Shown here: piece after piece, positions 1-5,369 of the stretch
Layout: every line of letters begins with the position of its first letter
Position numbering within the stretch: position 1 is the stretch's first letter
Assembly: GCA_013814015.1 (NCBI GenBank)
Contig: JACCQS010000426.1
Span: forward strand, 1 to 6,160
Length of the DNA stretch: 6,160 nt
Direction of reading: 5' to 3'
From: Geodermatophilaceae bacterium
Lineage (GTDB): Bacteria > Actinomycetota > Actinomycetes > Mycobacteriales > Geodermatophilaceae
Translations under genes and position numbers: made by a program
The notes under the pieces: model-generated
Databases searched by the model: none
What the model saw: the letters and a program-made list of their open reading frames with translations, nothing else
What the model was told of the DNA's origin: nothing

Positions 1-1
1 C

Positions 2-415
2 GACGCGCACGCAGATCTCGTGTCGGTCCACCCGATCTTCAATCTCTACAACCGACGGTGGCCGATCTTCACCAACCCGCCGCAGTTGCCGCCGGCCAAG
101 TTTGTTCAGGGCGGGAGTGCGGGGGACTCGATAGTCGGCGCCGGAGTCATCATCTCCGGTGGGAAGGTGTCCGGGTCGGTGATCTCACCCGGTTGCCGGC
201 TGGCCTCGGGTTGTGACGTGGTGGACAGCGTGCTGATGGACAATGTCACCGTGGGAGCCGGTGCCGTCATCCGGCGGGCGATCCTGGACAAGAACGTCGT
301 CGTCGCACCCGGCGCCAAGATCGGTGTCGATCCGGTACGCGACGCCGAGCGCTATCACATGTCACCCGGTGGGGTGGTCGTGCTCGGCAAGGGAGCCGTT
401 GCCCTCGCGGATTGA
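2..415 (+). CDS. glgC: Glucose-1-phosphate adenylyltransferase (ADP-glucose pyrophosphorylase), C-terminal part
   Basis: The gene enters from outside the window; 137 codons and a TGA stop are present. GlgC makes ADP-glucose and pyrophosphate from ATP and glucose-1-phosphate in the cytoplasm, the first committed step of bacterial glycogen (and, in mycobacteria, related glucan) synthesis. The visible part starts at DAHADLVSVHPIFNLYNRRW, the conserved join between the catalytic nucleotidyltransferase domain and the C-terminal left-handed beta-helix. Hexapeptide-like repeats follow (VGAGVIISGG, GSVISPGCRLASGCDVVDSV, MDNVTVGAGAVIRRAILD, NVVVAPGAKIG), then the family ending with GVDPVRDAERY and a GGVVVLGKG motif. 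Family members are about 400 residues, so roughly the first two thirds lie upstream. The reading frame is intact to the stop. It converges on the methyltransferase gene 25 nt downstream. Identification is firm; start and regulation cannot be seen. Confidence 0.95.
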   Translation, partial: DAHADLVSVHPIFNLYNRRWPIFTNPPQLPPAKFVQGGSAGDSIVGAGVIISGGKVSGSVISPGCRLASGCDVVDSVLMDNVTVGAGAVIRRAILDKNVVVAPGAKIGVDPVRDAERYHMSPGGVVVLGKGAVALAD

Positions 416-435
416 GGTCGCCTCCGCGGATTGAG
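403..435 (+). repeat. Imperfect tandem duplication of the glgC 3' end
   Basis: CCTC-GCGGATTGAG (403-416), which contains the glgC stop codon, recurs as CCTCCGCGGATTGAG (421-435). The two copies match except for one extra C, and the core GCGGATTGAG repeats at a 19-nt offset. The second copy lies in the glgC/methyltransferase gap and so is non-coding. It looks like a small slippage-type duplication; no function is implied. Confidence 0.55.
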
Positions 436-443
436 TGCACTCA
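432..443. repeat. 12-bp perfect palindrome between convergent genes
   Basis: TGAGTGCACTCA is its own reverse complement. Its right end is the TGA stop codon of the minus-strand methyltransferase, and its left half comes from the duplicated glgC tail. It could form a short stem between the two convergent genes, but it has no loop sequence or T-tract, so a terminator role is only possible. Confidence 0.3.
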
Positions 444-1058
444 GGCGGGTACAGCGATCAGGAGGCCATCACCAACCGGGAGAACGGCCGGACGCACCGT
501 TTTCTCGGCCTTGAGGGCTGCCAACAGGTCACGCCAGGCGACCGTGTCCGCATCCCGCGCCGACTGATCGGCGACCCGGTCCCGCCAGAGCACTCCATGC
601 CAGGCCAGGATGCCGCCGCTGCGCAGGACTCGCCGCAGGTGCGGGAGGTAGTCGGGGTATTCGCCGGGTGCGGCGTCACAGAAGACCAGGTCATAGCCGC
701 CGTCGGCCAGTCGGGGCAGCACATCGGCAGCCGACCCGTTGATCAGCCGGGCCCGCTGAGTCGGGATCTCCGCGTCGTTCAGCGCAGCGCGGGCGGCTCG
801 CTGGTACTCCCCGTCGGAGTCCACCGACGTCAGGACGCCGTCAGGTCGCATGCCGGCGAGCAGCCAGAGCGTGGACACCCCAGCGCCGGTACCGATCTCG
901 ACGACCGCTCGGGCATTGACTGCGGTGGACAGCGCAGCCAGCGTCGTGCCCACCGCAGGGGCGATCGCCGGGCAACCGACCTCGGCCGCGTGAGCCCGGG
1001 CGCTGGCGATCGGCTCCGGCTCGTCGGCGACAAGGTCGGCGAACGAGACGGTGGACAT
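441..1058 (-). CDS. SAM-dependent O-methyltransferase, Rv1220c-like
   Basis: This is a 205-residue class I (Rossmann-fold) methyltransferase of the small O-methyltransferase family (catechol/caffeoyl-CoA type). The visible motifs are motif I VVEIGTGAGVST (52-63) binding S-adenosylmethionine, the acidic SVDSD (78-82) expected to contact the ribose, GSAADVLPRL (108-117), and DLVFCDA (123-129). The family motif V-x-DN-VLW that supplies two metal ligands reads LAWHGVLW here (151-158), so His154-Gly155 replace Asp-Asn; the other metal Asp, Asp128, is kept. As I recall, the mycobacterial homologue beside sigE also has His there, which suggests a metal-poor subfamily. No substrate can be assigned. 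ATG at 1058 was chosen because a -10-like hexamer sits exactly at leaderless spacing and no Shine-Dalgarno is seen. The gene is divergent from sigE across 77 nt and convergent with glgC. Confidence 0.88.
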   Translation of the reverse strand: MSTVSFADLVADEPEPIASARAHAAEVGCPAIAPAVGTTLAALSTAVNARAVVEIGTGAGVSTLWLLAGMRPDGVLTSVDSDGEYQRAARAALNDAEIPTQRARLINGSAADVLPRLADGGYDLVFCDAAPGEYPDYLPHLRRVLRSGGILAWHGVLWRDRVADQSARDADTVAWRDLLAALKAEKTVRPAVLPVGDGLLIAVPA

Positions 1059-1064
1059 GGGGAA

Positions 1065-1070
1065 AGACTA
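1065..1070 (-). promoter_or_regulatory. Putative -10 of a leaderless promoter for the methyltransferase
   Basis: On the minus strand TAGTCT fits the actinobacterial TANNNT -10. It is followed by exactly 6 nt (TTCCCC) and then the ATG at 1058, the spacing expected if transcription starts at the A of the start codon. No Shine-Dalgarno precedes the ATG, which agrees with leaderless expression. No convincing -35 is seen. It lies 2 nt from the -35 of the divergent ECF promoter. Confidence 0.45.
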
Positions 1071-1072
1071 GG

Positions 1073-1099
1073 GGGAACAGGTATTGATCCTGACTCGTT
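1073..1099 (+). promoter_or_regulatory. ECF-sigma promoter of sigE (probable autoregulation)
   Basis: GGGAAC at 1073-1078 and CGTT at 1096-1099 are separated by 17 nt. This matches the GGAAC...CGTT promoter pattern known for actinobacterial SigE/SigH-type sigma factors in sequence and spacing. Transcription would start near 1105-1107, giving a leader of about 30 nt before the ATG at 1136. The gene downstream encodes just such a sigma factor, so positive autoregulation of sigE-rseA-htrA is the natural inference. I checked other GGAAC sites in the window and found none with a correctly spaced CGTT. Confidence 0.7.
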
Positions 1100-1135
1100 G
1101 TGTTGAATGTGACGCGGACATGGGATCCTGGTGCG

Positions 1136-1729
1136 ATGACCGACTCCGATGCGACCGGCTCCCCGGAGGGCGAGCTGAACGCCGCCTCGGGTTGGACGCC
1201 GCCCACCTGGGACGACGTCGTGCGCCAGCACTCGGCACGGGTCTACCGGCTTGCCTACCGGCTGTCGGGTAACGCCCAGGACGCCGAGGACCTCACCCAA
1301 GAGACCTTCGTACGGGTGTTTCGTTCGCTGGCGAATTATCAGCCGGGGACGTTCGAGGGGTGGCTGCACCGGATCACCACCAACCTCTTCCTGGACATGG
1401 TTCGCCGCCGGCAGCGGGTGCGCTTCGAAGCCCTTCCCGACGACGCTGAGCGGTTGCCGAGTACCGGCCCCAGTCCCGAGCAGGTCTACGCCGACACGCA
1501 CTTCGACCCGCAGGTCCAAGCCGCACTGGACGCCCTGTCGCCGGAGTTCCGCGTTCCAGTCGTGCTCTGTGACATCGAGGGTCTGACCTACGAGGAGATC
1601 GCGGCGACCCTGGACATCAAGCTGGGCACTGTGCGTAGCCGGATCCACCGCGGCCGGGTCCAACTTCGCGCCGCGTTGGCCCACCTGGCGCCCGGCCGGG
1701 CCCGAGTGCCGATTGCGGGGATCGCGTGA
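1136..1729 (+). CDS. sigE: ECF RNA polymerase sigma factor SigE
   Basis: Group 4 (extracytoplasmic function) sigma factor of 197 residues that directs RNA polymerase to envelope-stress promoters. Region sigma-2 spans about 26-94: RQHSARVYRLAYRLSGN, DAEDLTQETFVRVFRSL, and FEGWLHRITTNLFLDMVRRR for core binding and -10 recognition. A linker (about 95-121) leads to region sigma-4 (about 122-178), whose helix-turn-helix YEEIAATLDIKLGTVRSRIH recognises the -35. These stretches closely resemble mycobacterial SigE as I recall it. An upstream GTG at 1100 would extend the protein by 12 residues, but it lies on the last base of the predicted -10 and before the predicted transcription start. ATG 1136 is therefore preferred, although its Shine-Dalgarno (GGGA, 1122-1125) is weak. 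It overlaps rseA by 4 nt and is divergent from the methyltransferase. Confidence 0.92.
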   Translation: MTDSDATGSPEGELNAASGWTPPTWDDVVRQHSARVYRLAYRLSGNAQDAEDLTQETFVRVFRSLANYQPGTFEGWLHRITTNLFLDMVRRRQRVRFEALPDDAERLPSTGPSPEQVYADTHFDPQVQAALDALSPEFRVPVVLCDIEGLTYEEIAATLDIKLGTVRSRIHRGRVQLRAALAHLAPGRARVPIAGIA

Positions 1730-2103
1730 GCTGGTCGGAGATGCACCTGGCTACCGAGGCGATGGCCGCGCTGGTCGACAACGAACTCTCCGGTGGGGCG
1801 GCCGCCCGCGCCCGCTTGCACGTGAGCCGCTGTGCCGAGTGCTCGGCGGCGGTGGCGGCTCAGGCCGAGGCCAAGACGGCGCTGTACGGCTCTGCCGGAC
1901 CAGCGCTTCCAGAGACCCTGCTGTCCAGGCTGGCCCAGATTCCGTTCACCGCGGAGATGGCGCCGGGCATGAACGACGGGGTGATGGCGCTGCAGGGTGG
2001 GTCGCTGATGTTCGCCCCCGCACCGCTGCCCGCGCAGGTGCAGACACGCGCTCCGGCACCTCCGGCGTCCGGGTTCGGGCGCGGCGCTTTCCGGCTGCGC
2101 TGA
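1726..2103 (+). CDS. rseA: Anti-sigma-E factor RseA (zinc-binding ZAS type)
   Basis: This 125-residue protein is expected to bind SigE and keep it from RNA polymerase. The N-terminal half has the zinc-associated anti-sigma signature: His7, then His32-x3-Cys36-x2-Cys39 within LHVSRCAECSA, with the helix TEAMAALVDNELSGG between. The C-terminal half (about 85-125) is Ala/Pro-rich and ends in a basic tail, GFGRGAFRLR. No membrane segment is present, so it is a soluble anti-sigma factor unlike the membrane-spanning RseA of E. coli. In M. tuberculosis the counterpart is released from SigE by redox effects or by phosphorylation and Clp proteolysis; whether that holds here is not visible. The GTG start overlaps the sigE stop (GTGA), implying translational coupling and matched amounts. 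htrA follows after 42 nt. Confidence 0.88.
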   Translation: MSWSEMHLATEAMAALVDNELSGGAAARARLHVSRCAECSAAVAAQAEAKTALYGSAGPALPETLLSRLAQIPFTAEMAPGMNDGVMALQGGSLMFAPAPLPAQVQTRAPAPPASGFGRGAFRLR

Positions 2104-2145
2104 CAACTGACGCGGACTTCACGGCAGGTCGGTCAGGGTGACCGG

Positions 2146-3642
2146 GTGGATCAGGCGCCCAGCAGTGATGACCCGCGATCGGCGACCGTCACGCCTGCGG
2201 ATCCATTCCACGCCCGGGCCGGCGGCGGGGACTTCGCTCGTCCCATCGACGTGCAGGAGTCGTTCAGCCCCGACCGCCCGCGGCTGAGCGAGCGGCGCGA
2301 TCCGGCGAAGCTGCCACCCCCTGAACTTCTTGCCCGCGCCTTCGGTCGTCCGAGCCCCGGGCACCCGAGCCTGGGTCGCGCACCGGGCAGCGGCGAGCCG
2401 ACGCGCCGGCGGACTCCACTGGCGTGGTGGAAGCCCGACGCCGCCAAGGACCCGTGGCGCGACCCGCAATCCGCGGCCACTCTGGGAACCGGCGCGGAGT
2501 ATGACGAAGATCCCGACGCACTGGTCAGCACCGATGCCAAGGGTCGCCGACGGGTCAGGATCGGGGACATTCCGATCCGGCTGGCACTGCTCGGCCTGGT
2601 CTTCGCTCTGCTACTCGGCGGTGCCGCCGGATCGGCCGGCTTCTTCCTCAGCAAGCAGACGGCGGAATCGCCGTTGTTCAAGCCCGGTGCCCAGTTGACC
2701 GCGGTCGAGGGCGCAATCAGTCGCGAGCCCGGTTCCATCTCCGACATCGCCAACCGGGTGCTACCCGCTGTGGTGTCCATCGAGGTGACCTTCGGCGATC
2801 TCGGCGGCACCGGTTCCGGTGTGGTGGTCGAGGAGGACGGCTACATCTTGACCAACAACCACGTGGTGTCCGGCGCCGTGGACAACCCTGATTCGACACT
2901 TCGGGTGGTCTTCTCGGACTCGTCTTCCTCGCCGGCCCGAATCGTCGGCCGCGATCCGCTCAGCGACCTGGCGGTGCTCAAGGTGGACAAGCCCGGCCTC
3001 GCGGTGGCCAGCCTCGGCTCGTCCTCTGACGTCGTCGTCGGTGACCCCGTCGTGGCGATCGGGTCACCACTGGGTCTGGTTGGGACGGTGACCACCGGGA
3101 TCGTCAGCGCCCTGGACCGACCGGTGCGGCTGGCCGGGGAAGGGACCGACACCGACGCGGTGATCAGCGCCGTACAGACCGACGCAGCGATCAATCCCGG
3201 GAACTCGGGGGGTGCGCTTGTGGACGCCTCTGGCGCAGTGATCGGGATCAACACCGCCATCGCCAGTTTCGGCGGAAGCGGAGCGCAGGGCGGCAGCATC
3301 GGGCTCGGCTTCGCCATCCCGATCGACGCCGCCCGCGAGATCGGCGAGGAACTCATCGCTACCGGTAATGCAGTTCATGCCGCACTCGGTGTCAACGCCC
3401 AGACCGTCACCGACGGGGAACGCGACGGAGCGCAGGTCAACAACGTCGAGCCGGGCAGCCCCGCGGCCGGCGCCGGCCTGCAGGAGGAAGACGTGATCAT
3501 CGGAATCGGCGACCGCGAGATCCGCAGCTCCGAGGAGCTGGTGGTAGCGATCGATGCCTATGACCCGGGCGACACGATCACCATCGAATTCGTTCGCGGA
3601 GCGGGCTCGCAGACGGTGCAGGCCGTCCTCGGCCAAGCCTGA
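2146..3642 (+). CDS. htrA: Membrane-anchored HtrA/DegP-like serine protease with PDZ domain
   Basis: A 498-residue trypsin-fold protease/chaperone for misfolded extracytoplasmic proteins. Residues 1-140 form a Pro/Arg-rich, probably disordered cytoplasmic region. A membrane helix at about 142-168 (IPIRLALLGLVFALLLGG) follows the basic stretch KGRRRVRIG, giving an N-in, protease-out topology. The protease domain spans about 195-400 with an intact triad: His239 in LTNNHVV, Asp274 in LSDLAVLKV and Ser354 in NPGNSGGALV. One PDZ domain covers about 410-495 (GLQEEDVIIGIGDREI). The length agrees with mycobacterial HtrA-type proteins. The GTG at 2146 is supported by the purine-rich AGGGTGA at 2135-2141. 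It lies 42 nt after rseA with no ECF promoter between, so it is probably the third gene of the sigE operon. Mycobacterial nomenclature also uses htrA for this locus; a degP-type name would be equally apt. Confidence 0.93.
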   Translation: MDQAPSSDDPRSATVTPADPFHARAGGGDFARPIDVQESFSPDRPRLSERRDPAKLPPPELLARAFGRPSPGHPSLGRAPGSGEPTRRRTPLAWWKPDAAKDPWRDPQSAATLGTGAEYDEDPDALVSTDAKGRRRVRIGDIPIRLALLGLVFALLLGGAAGSAGFFLSKQTAESPLFKPGAQLTAVEGAISREPGSISDIANRVLPAVVSIEVTFGDLGGTGSGVVVEEDGYILTNNHVVSGAVDNPDSTLRVVFSDSSSSPARIVGRDPLSDLAVLKVDKPGLAVASLGSSSDVVVGDPVVAIGSPLGLVGTVTTGIVSALDRPVRLAGEGTDTDAVISAVQTDAAINPGNSGGALVDASGAVIGINTAIASFGGSGAQGGSIGLGFAIPIDAAREIGEELIATGNAVHAALGVNAQTVTDGERDGAQVNNVEPGSPAAGAGLQEEDVIIGIGDREIRSSEELVVAIDAYDPGDTITIEFVRGAGSQTVQAVLGQA

Positions 3643-3655
3643 CGAACTCCACGTC

Positions 3656-3666
3656 GGGCTTCGCCC
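3656..3666 (+). terminator. Short hairpin after htrA (weak terminator candidate)
   Basis: GGGC-TTC-GCCC starts 14 nt after the htrA stop codon and is followed by a C/T-rich run (CCTTCCC). The stem is only 4 bp and there is no T-tract, so at best it attenuates read-through from the sigE operon into tatB. Confidence 0.2.
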
Positions 3667-3680
3667 CCTTCCCTGCGGGA

Positions 3681-3686
3681 TACATT
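3681..3686 (+). promoter_or_regulatory. Possible -10 element of a tatB promoter
   Basis: TACATT fits TANNNT and lies within the 96-nt htrA-tatB gap, one of the few AT-containing spots there. Transcription would begin near 3693, leaving a leader of about 45 nt with a ribosome binding site. No recognisable -35 is found 16-18 nt upstream, so this is tentative. It would allow tatB expression independent of SigE. Confidence 0.3.
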
Positions 3687-3724
3687 GGGTTGGCCGGGAC
3701 CGCGTGTCAGCCGGCGCAGGGACG

Positions 3725-3733
3725 AAGGGCAGG
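3725..3733 (+). promoter_or_regulatory. Ribosome binding site fixing the tatB start
   Basis: AAGGGCAGG ends 5 nt before the GTG at 3739. It supports that GTG over the in-frame ATG at 3685, which would add 18 residues unlike any TatB N-terminus. Confidence 0.6.
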
Positions 3734-3738
3734 CTGAG

Positions 3739-4128
3739 GTGTTCGACTCGATCGGGTTGGGCGAGATCATGGTGCTGCTGCTCGGCGCCTTGTTCATCTT
3801 CGGACCCGATCGGTTGCCCAGCCTGGCTCGGGATGCAGCCGGTGCATTGAAGCGGCTGCGGCAGACCGTCACCGGCGCCCGCGGGCAGATTCACGACCAA
3901 CTCGGCCCGGAGTTCGACCATCTCAAGGATGTCGACCTGCGATCGCTGAACCCGAGGACCTTCCTACGAAAGCATCTACTCGAGGACGACCCGAGTCCGA
4001 CGATCCACCGGAGATCGGGCAGCCGGACATCGGCTACGTCGACCAGCGCCGTGCCGAGCCCTGCCGCCGCAACCGGGTCCGGAGCGACCTACCGGGTGGA
4101 GCCTCCGTTCGACGCCGAAGCGACCTAG
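3739..4128 (+). CDS. tatB: Sec-independent protein translocase protein TatB
   Basis: This 129-residue protein is part of the twin-arginine translocase that exports folded proteins; TatB with TatC forms the signal-peptide receptor in the cytoplasmic membrane. Starting at GTG 3739 the N-terminus reads MFDSIGLGEIMVLLLGALFI, the canonical TatB start with a conserved Glu (Glu9) at the membrane edge. The helix ends in the hinge FGPDRLP (21-27), followed by an amphipathic helix (about 28-50). GPEFDHLKDVD and LNPRTFLRKHLLEDD then resemble the mycobacterial protein, and a Ser/Thr/Ala/Pro-rich tail ends PPFDAEAT. tatA and tatC are not in the window, which is usual when actinobacterial tatB sits by sigE-htrA. 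It may be co-transcribed with htrA across 96 nt or use its own promoter. The stop codon overlaps that of mrp on the other strand. Confidence 0.9.
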   Translation: MFDSIGLGEIMVLLLGALFIFGPDRLPSLARDAAGALKRLRQTVTGARGQIHDQLGPEFDHLKDVDLRSLNPRTFLRKHLLEDDPSPTIHRRSGSRTSATSTSAVPSPAAATGSGATYRVEPPFDAEAT

Positions 4129-5273
4129 CGGCGTACGGGAGTCAGGCCCAGAGCCCGGCCGGACAGTCCGCGAGCCCGGGTGCCCAGTGAGTCGGCGACG
4201 GTTCGCAGGGCCCTGGCCGCGGCCGAATCGGGATGGCTGAGCACCAGCGGGATACCGGAATCACCGGACTCGCGCAACGCCGGGTCGAGTGGGATCTGAC
4301 CGAGCAGCGGAACCGGAACGCCGAGCAACTGGCTGAGTTTGTCGGCGACTTGTTGACCGCCGCCGGTGCCGAATAGGTCCATCCGGCTGCCGTCTGGCAG
4401 GTCCAGCCAGGACATGTTCTCCACCACGCCGACGACCTGCTGATGGGTCTGGGTGGCGATGGCCCCAGCACGCTCGGCGACCTCGGCAGCGGCCTGCTGG
4501 GGTGTGGTTACGACGAGAATCTCGGCACTCGGGACGAGTTGGGCCACCGAGATGGCCACGTCTCCGGTCCCCGGCGGCAGGTCCATCAGCAGGACGTCGA
4601 GGTCGCCCCAGTGGACGTCGGCCAAGAACTGTTGCAGCGCGCGGTGCAGCATCGGACCGCGCCAGATCACCGGAGTGTTGCCCTTGGTGAACATCCCGAT
4701 CGAGATGACCCGGATTCCATACGACTGCGGCGGCATGATCATTTCTTCGACCTGGGTCGGACGGCCTTCGACGCCCAGCATCCGCGGAATGGAGTGCCCA
4801 TAGATGTCTGCGTCCACGACGCCGACGGACAATCCACGGGCGGCCAGGGCGGCGGCCAGGTTGACCGTGATGCTGGACTTGCCCACGCCTCCCTTGCCGG
4901 ACGCGACGGCGTACACGCGGGTCAGTGAGCCCGGCTTGGCGAACGGGATCTCCGGTTCGGCGGCGTCGGTGCCCCGGACCTTCTTGCGCAGCTCCTGCCG
5001 CTGTTCGTCTGTCATCACGTCGAGCTCCACGACCACCGAGGTGACGTGGGCAACGGCGGTCACGGCGTTGGTCACCCGGTCGGTGATGGTCTGCTTCATG
5101 GGACAGCCGGCGACGGTCAACCAGACCTGCACACGTACGGCATTCGGGTCGCCGTTGATTCCGCGTGAAATGCCCTTGATCATGCCGAGTTCAGTCAGCG
5201 GTTTGCCGATCTCGGGGTCATCGACCGTGGCCAGGGCGGCCTCGATCTGCTGGAGATCGGGCTGCTTGGTCAT
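4125..5273 (-). CDS. mrp: Mrp/ApbC-family P-loop ATPase, iron-sulfur carrier type
   Basis: A 382-residue cytoplasmic ATPase of the Mrp/NBP35 family, whose members bind and pass on Fe-S clusters. Residues about 5-90 form a MIP18/DUF59 domain (VDDPEIGKPLTELGMIKG; GCPMK with Cys57). The ATPase domain (about 118-365) has the deviant Walker A GKGGVGKSS (126-134), VVDADIYGHSIPRMLG (152-167), WRGPML (204-209) and DLPPGTGD (231-238). The CxxC cluster motif expected after ENMS in many family members is missing: the sequence reads ENMSWLDLPDGSRMDLFG (285-302). I recall that actinobacterial Mrp proteins share this, so it may bind clusters differently or not at all. The start ATG 5273 is preceded by GAGGAG 11 nt upstream. 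A longer in-frame reading to 5459 would run across the marR start and has no family similarity. The gene is divergent from marR and convergent with tatB. Confidence 0.92.
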   Translation of the reverse strand: MTKQPDLQQIEAALATVDDPEIGKPLTELGMIKGISRGINGDPNAVRVQVWLTVAGCPMKQTITDRVTNAVTAVAHVTSVVVELDVMTDEQRQELRKKVRGTDAAEPEIPFAKPGSLTRVYAVASGKGGVGKSSITVNLAAALAARGLSVGVVDADIYGHSIPRMLGVEGRPTQVEEMIMPPQSYGIRVISIGMFTKGNTPVIWRGPMLHRALQQFLADVHWGDLDVLLMDLPPGTGDVAISVAQLVPSAEILVVTTPQQAAAEVAERAGAIATQTHQQVVGVVENMSWLDLPDGSRMDLFGTGGGQQVADKLSQLLGVPVPLLGQIPLDPALRESGDSGIPLVLSHPDSAAARALRTVADSLGTRARGLSGRALGLTPVRR

Positions 5274-5314
5274 ACCTGGATCGGCTCCTCGGGAACGTTG
5301 GCGGGGCACCTGCC

Positions 5315-5320
5315 ATCGTA
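5315..5320 (-). promoter_or_regulatory. Possible -10 element of the mrp promoter
   Basis: On the minus strand TACGAT fits TANNNT and would start transcription near 5308, leaving a leader of about 35 nt that includes the GAGGAG ribosome binding site. The region 16-18 nt upstream is GC-only and gives no -35, so confidence is low. Confidence 0.3.
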
Positions 5321-5357
5321 GGCCGCGCGGGCCCGCCGGCTCCGCGGCGCTCGGCGA

Positions 5358-5363
5358 TAAGGT
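5358..5363 (+). promoter_or_regulatory. Putative -10 of a leaderless marR promoter
   Basis: TAAGGT fits the actinobacterial -10 and is followed by exactly 6 nt (TGTGCC) and then ATG at 5370, so transcription would start at or next to the initiation codon. There is no Shine-Dalgarno before this ATG. The spacing is the same as for the methyltransferase gene at 1058. No clear -35 is visible. A 10-bp palindrome GCGGGCCCGC (5327-5336) upstream could be an operator, but such GC palindromes are common by chance. Confidence 0.45.
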
Positions 5364-5369
5364 TGTGCC

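Noticed and set aside
830..1684. Long minus-strand open frame antisense to sigE
   Set aside because: Its translation has the Arg/Pro/Gly-rich character of a shadow frame, and it lies opposite highly conserved sigma-2 and sigma-4 sequence.
3349..3375. GGAAC within htrA as an internal SigE promoter for tatB
   Set aside because: No CGTT at 16-17 nt; the nearest GTT is at a poor distance, and the site lies in well-conserved coding sequence.
3064..3921. Long minus-strand open frame across the htrA/tatB junction
   Set aside because: Shadow of two clearly assigned plus-strand genes; no recognisable domain.
4309..4340. GGAACCGGAAC followed by AGTTT inside mrp (plus strand) as an ECF promoter
   Set aside because: The -10 is AGTT rather than CGTT and the site would drive only antisense RNA; such partial matches are expected by chance.
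5291..5320. GGGAAC upstream of marR as a second SigE promoter
   Set aside because: The nearest CGT is about 20 nt away and lacks the final T, so spacing and -10 do not fit.
5327..5336. GCGGGCCCGC palindrome as a MarR operator
   Set aside because: Only 10 bp, entirely G/C in a G/C-rich tract, and not repeated elsewhere in the divergent region; chance is sufficient explanation.
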